NCBI GenBank assembly: GCA_913031595.1
Contig: CAJWCP010000012.1
Span: forward strand, 1 to 43,306
Direction: 5' to 3'
DNA: 43,306 nt
Source: an uncultured Flavobacteriales bacterium
GTDB lineage: Bacteria > Bacteroidota > Bacteroidia > Flavobacteriales > BACL11
Part shown: positions 42,712-43,306 of the stretch, in pieces
Layout of the letters: every line of letters begins with the position of its first letter
Numbering within the stretch: the stretch's first letter is position 1
The notes under the pieces: generated by a model
Told to the model about the DNA's origin: nothing
Database searches by the model: none
What the model saw: only the letters and a program-made list of their open reading frames with translations
Made by a program: the position numbers and the translations under genes

Positions 42712-43306
42712 TTATTGAAGGATTAGTTTCTTATTAATTACACCATTATTAGTTGTAATTTCTAAGAAGTAAACTCCTTTAGTATAAGTAGCTAAATCAA
42801 CTTGCTTAGTGTATTCACCTATAAACTGTTGTAAGTTTTCAGTGTATACAACCTCACCAACTACGTTGATTATTCTAACTTCTAGATCTTGAACATCTTC
42901 TGACGTAAATGATACGTTAAAGATATCTCTAGATGGGTTAGGATAAACATCTAAGTTGTTGATAGCTGTTCCACCTTCCATTCTTACTACAGTAGGCTGA
43001 GTCCAGAAAATAAGTGGTGTCCAACCATCTGCACGATACAGACCTCCTGCTGGATCACACCATGTTCTTGACTGACCTCTATAGGTTTCACCAGGTACTA
43101 GACCGTTCTTGTTTCTAGTATAAGTACCGTAGTTTACTCCAAATCCACCAGCAGACTGCCAATCAGCACCTGTAGGGTTTGAAATACTATCTACTCTTAA
43201 CTTAATACGAACAAAACTATACACTCCATTACTATTATCCCAATCGAATTGAGCTCTAGTAGTAAGTGGTGTACTTACACTAAAGTTACCTACCTGAGGA
43301 CATAAT
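42712..43306 (-). CDS. Secreted T9SS-sorted protein, 5'-truncated by window edge
   Basis: The frame is open to the window edge, so the N terminus is missing; the GTG at 43224 is not a start. 197 residues are visible. The first part (LCPQVGNFSVSTPLTTRAQF, then DWDNSNGVYSFVRIKLRVD) resembles a fibronectin III-like module with the common 'RAQFDWDN' pattern, followed by a YRGQSRTWCDPAGGLYRADGWTPLIFW strand region. The final 85 residues are a type A T9SS sorting domain (LDVYPNPSRDIFNVSF ... GVYFLEITTNNGVINKKLILQ). It shows a much higher share of AAC, TAC, TTC and ATC codons than the neighbouring gene, a sign of high expression. A strong terminator follows. Function beyond secretion is unknown. Confidence 0.88.
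   Translation of the reverse strand, partial: LCPQVGNFSVSTPLTTRAQFDWDNSNGVYSFVRIKLRVDSISNPTGADWQSAGGFGVNYGTYTRNKNGLVPGETYRGQSRTWCDPAGGLYRADGWTPLIFWTQPTVVRMEGGTAINNLDVYPNPSRDIFNVSFTSEDVQDLEVRIINVVGEVVYTENLQQFIGEYTKQVDLATYTKGVYFLEITTNNGVINKKLILQ

Overview
The window is AT-rich chromosomal DNA from a member of the Bacteroidota, most likely the order Flavobacteriales. The evidence is the gldF-gldG pair, type IX secretion (T9SS) C-terminal sorting domains, GWxTD, DUF6787, DUF3667 and DUF4340 families, Bacteroidota-type promoters (-7 box TAnnTTTG), almost no Shine-Dalgarno sequences, and tRNA genes without an encoded CCA. I would not name a genus. Nearly all genes look like vertically inherited housekeeping or envelope genes. 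No insertion sequence, prophage, CRISPR array or rRNA was seen.

Layout. (1) 1-6.1 kb, + strand: an operon of a 5'-truncated M16 peptidase, a secreted TPR protein and a secreted zinc metalloprotease. (2) 6.2-8.2 kb, - strand: M32 carboxypeptidase and a membrane-anchored SRPBCC protein. (3) 8.2-12.2 kb, - strand: the most accessory-looking part. It holds a degenerate tRNA-like remnant, a three-gene overlapping operon (secreted DNA/RNA endonuclease, DUF3667 membrane protein, MORN-repeat/retropepsin-like protease), a possible 51-codon gene, a SIMPL protein, and a 488-bp gap with an inverted repeat and a 10-bp tandem repeat. (4) 12.3-17.6 kb: cyclophilin-FKBP fusion, nrnA-type DHH phosphoesterase, ndk, DUF721/DciA-like, recF, TPR protein, ribH, tRNA-Arg(TCT). 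(5) 17.6-18.9 kb: a lone Rieske oxygenase between tRNA-Arg and tRNA-Ser(TGA). (6) 19-25.8 kb: GWxTD protein, acyltransferase, glycosyltransferase, aroQ, xerD, MFS transporter, DUF6787, methyltransferase. (7) 25.8-30 kb, - strand: phoH, purC, glycosyltransferase, ECF sigma factor, rsmG as one tight operon. (8) 30.1-36.2 kb, + strand: SAM hydroxide adenosyltransferase, gldF, gldG, DUF4340 lipoprotein, dnaN, outer-membrane barrel. (9) 36.2-43.3 kb, - strand: comB, gcvT, a 1,520-residue modular T9SS protein and a second T9SS protein truncated at the window edge.

How the genes relate. Most neighbours are coupled by 1-20 nt overlaps. Themes are envelope and secreted proteins (T9SS cargo, GldFG, peptidases, lipid/glycan transferases) and DNA replication and repair (recF, DciA-like, dnaN, xerD). 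Several -7 boxes lie so close to start codons that the transcripts should be leaderless or nearly so, and these boxes help choose starts (for example 10818 for the endonuclease). The best candidate for something not yet described is the nuclease / DUF3667 / MORN-retropepsin operon beside the tRNA-like scar. Its function is unknown and nothing in the sequence proves that the three products work together.
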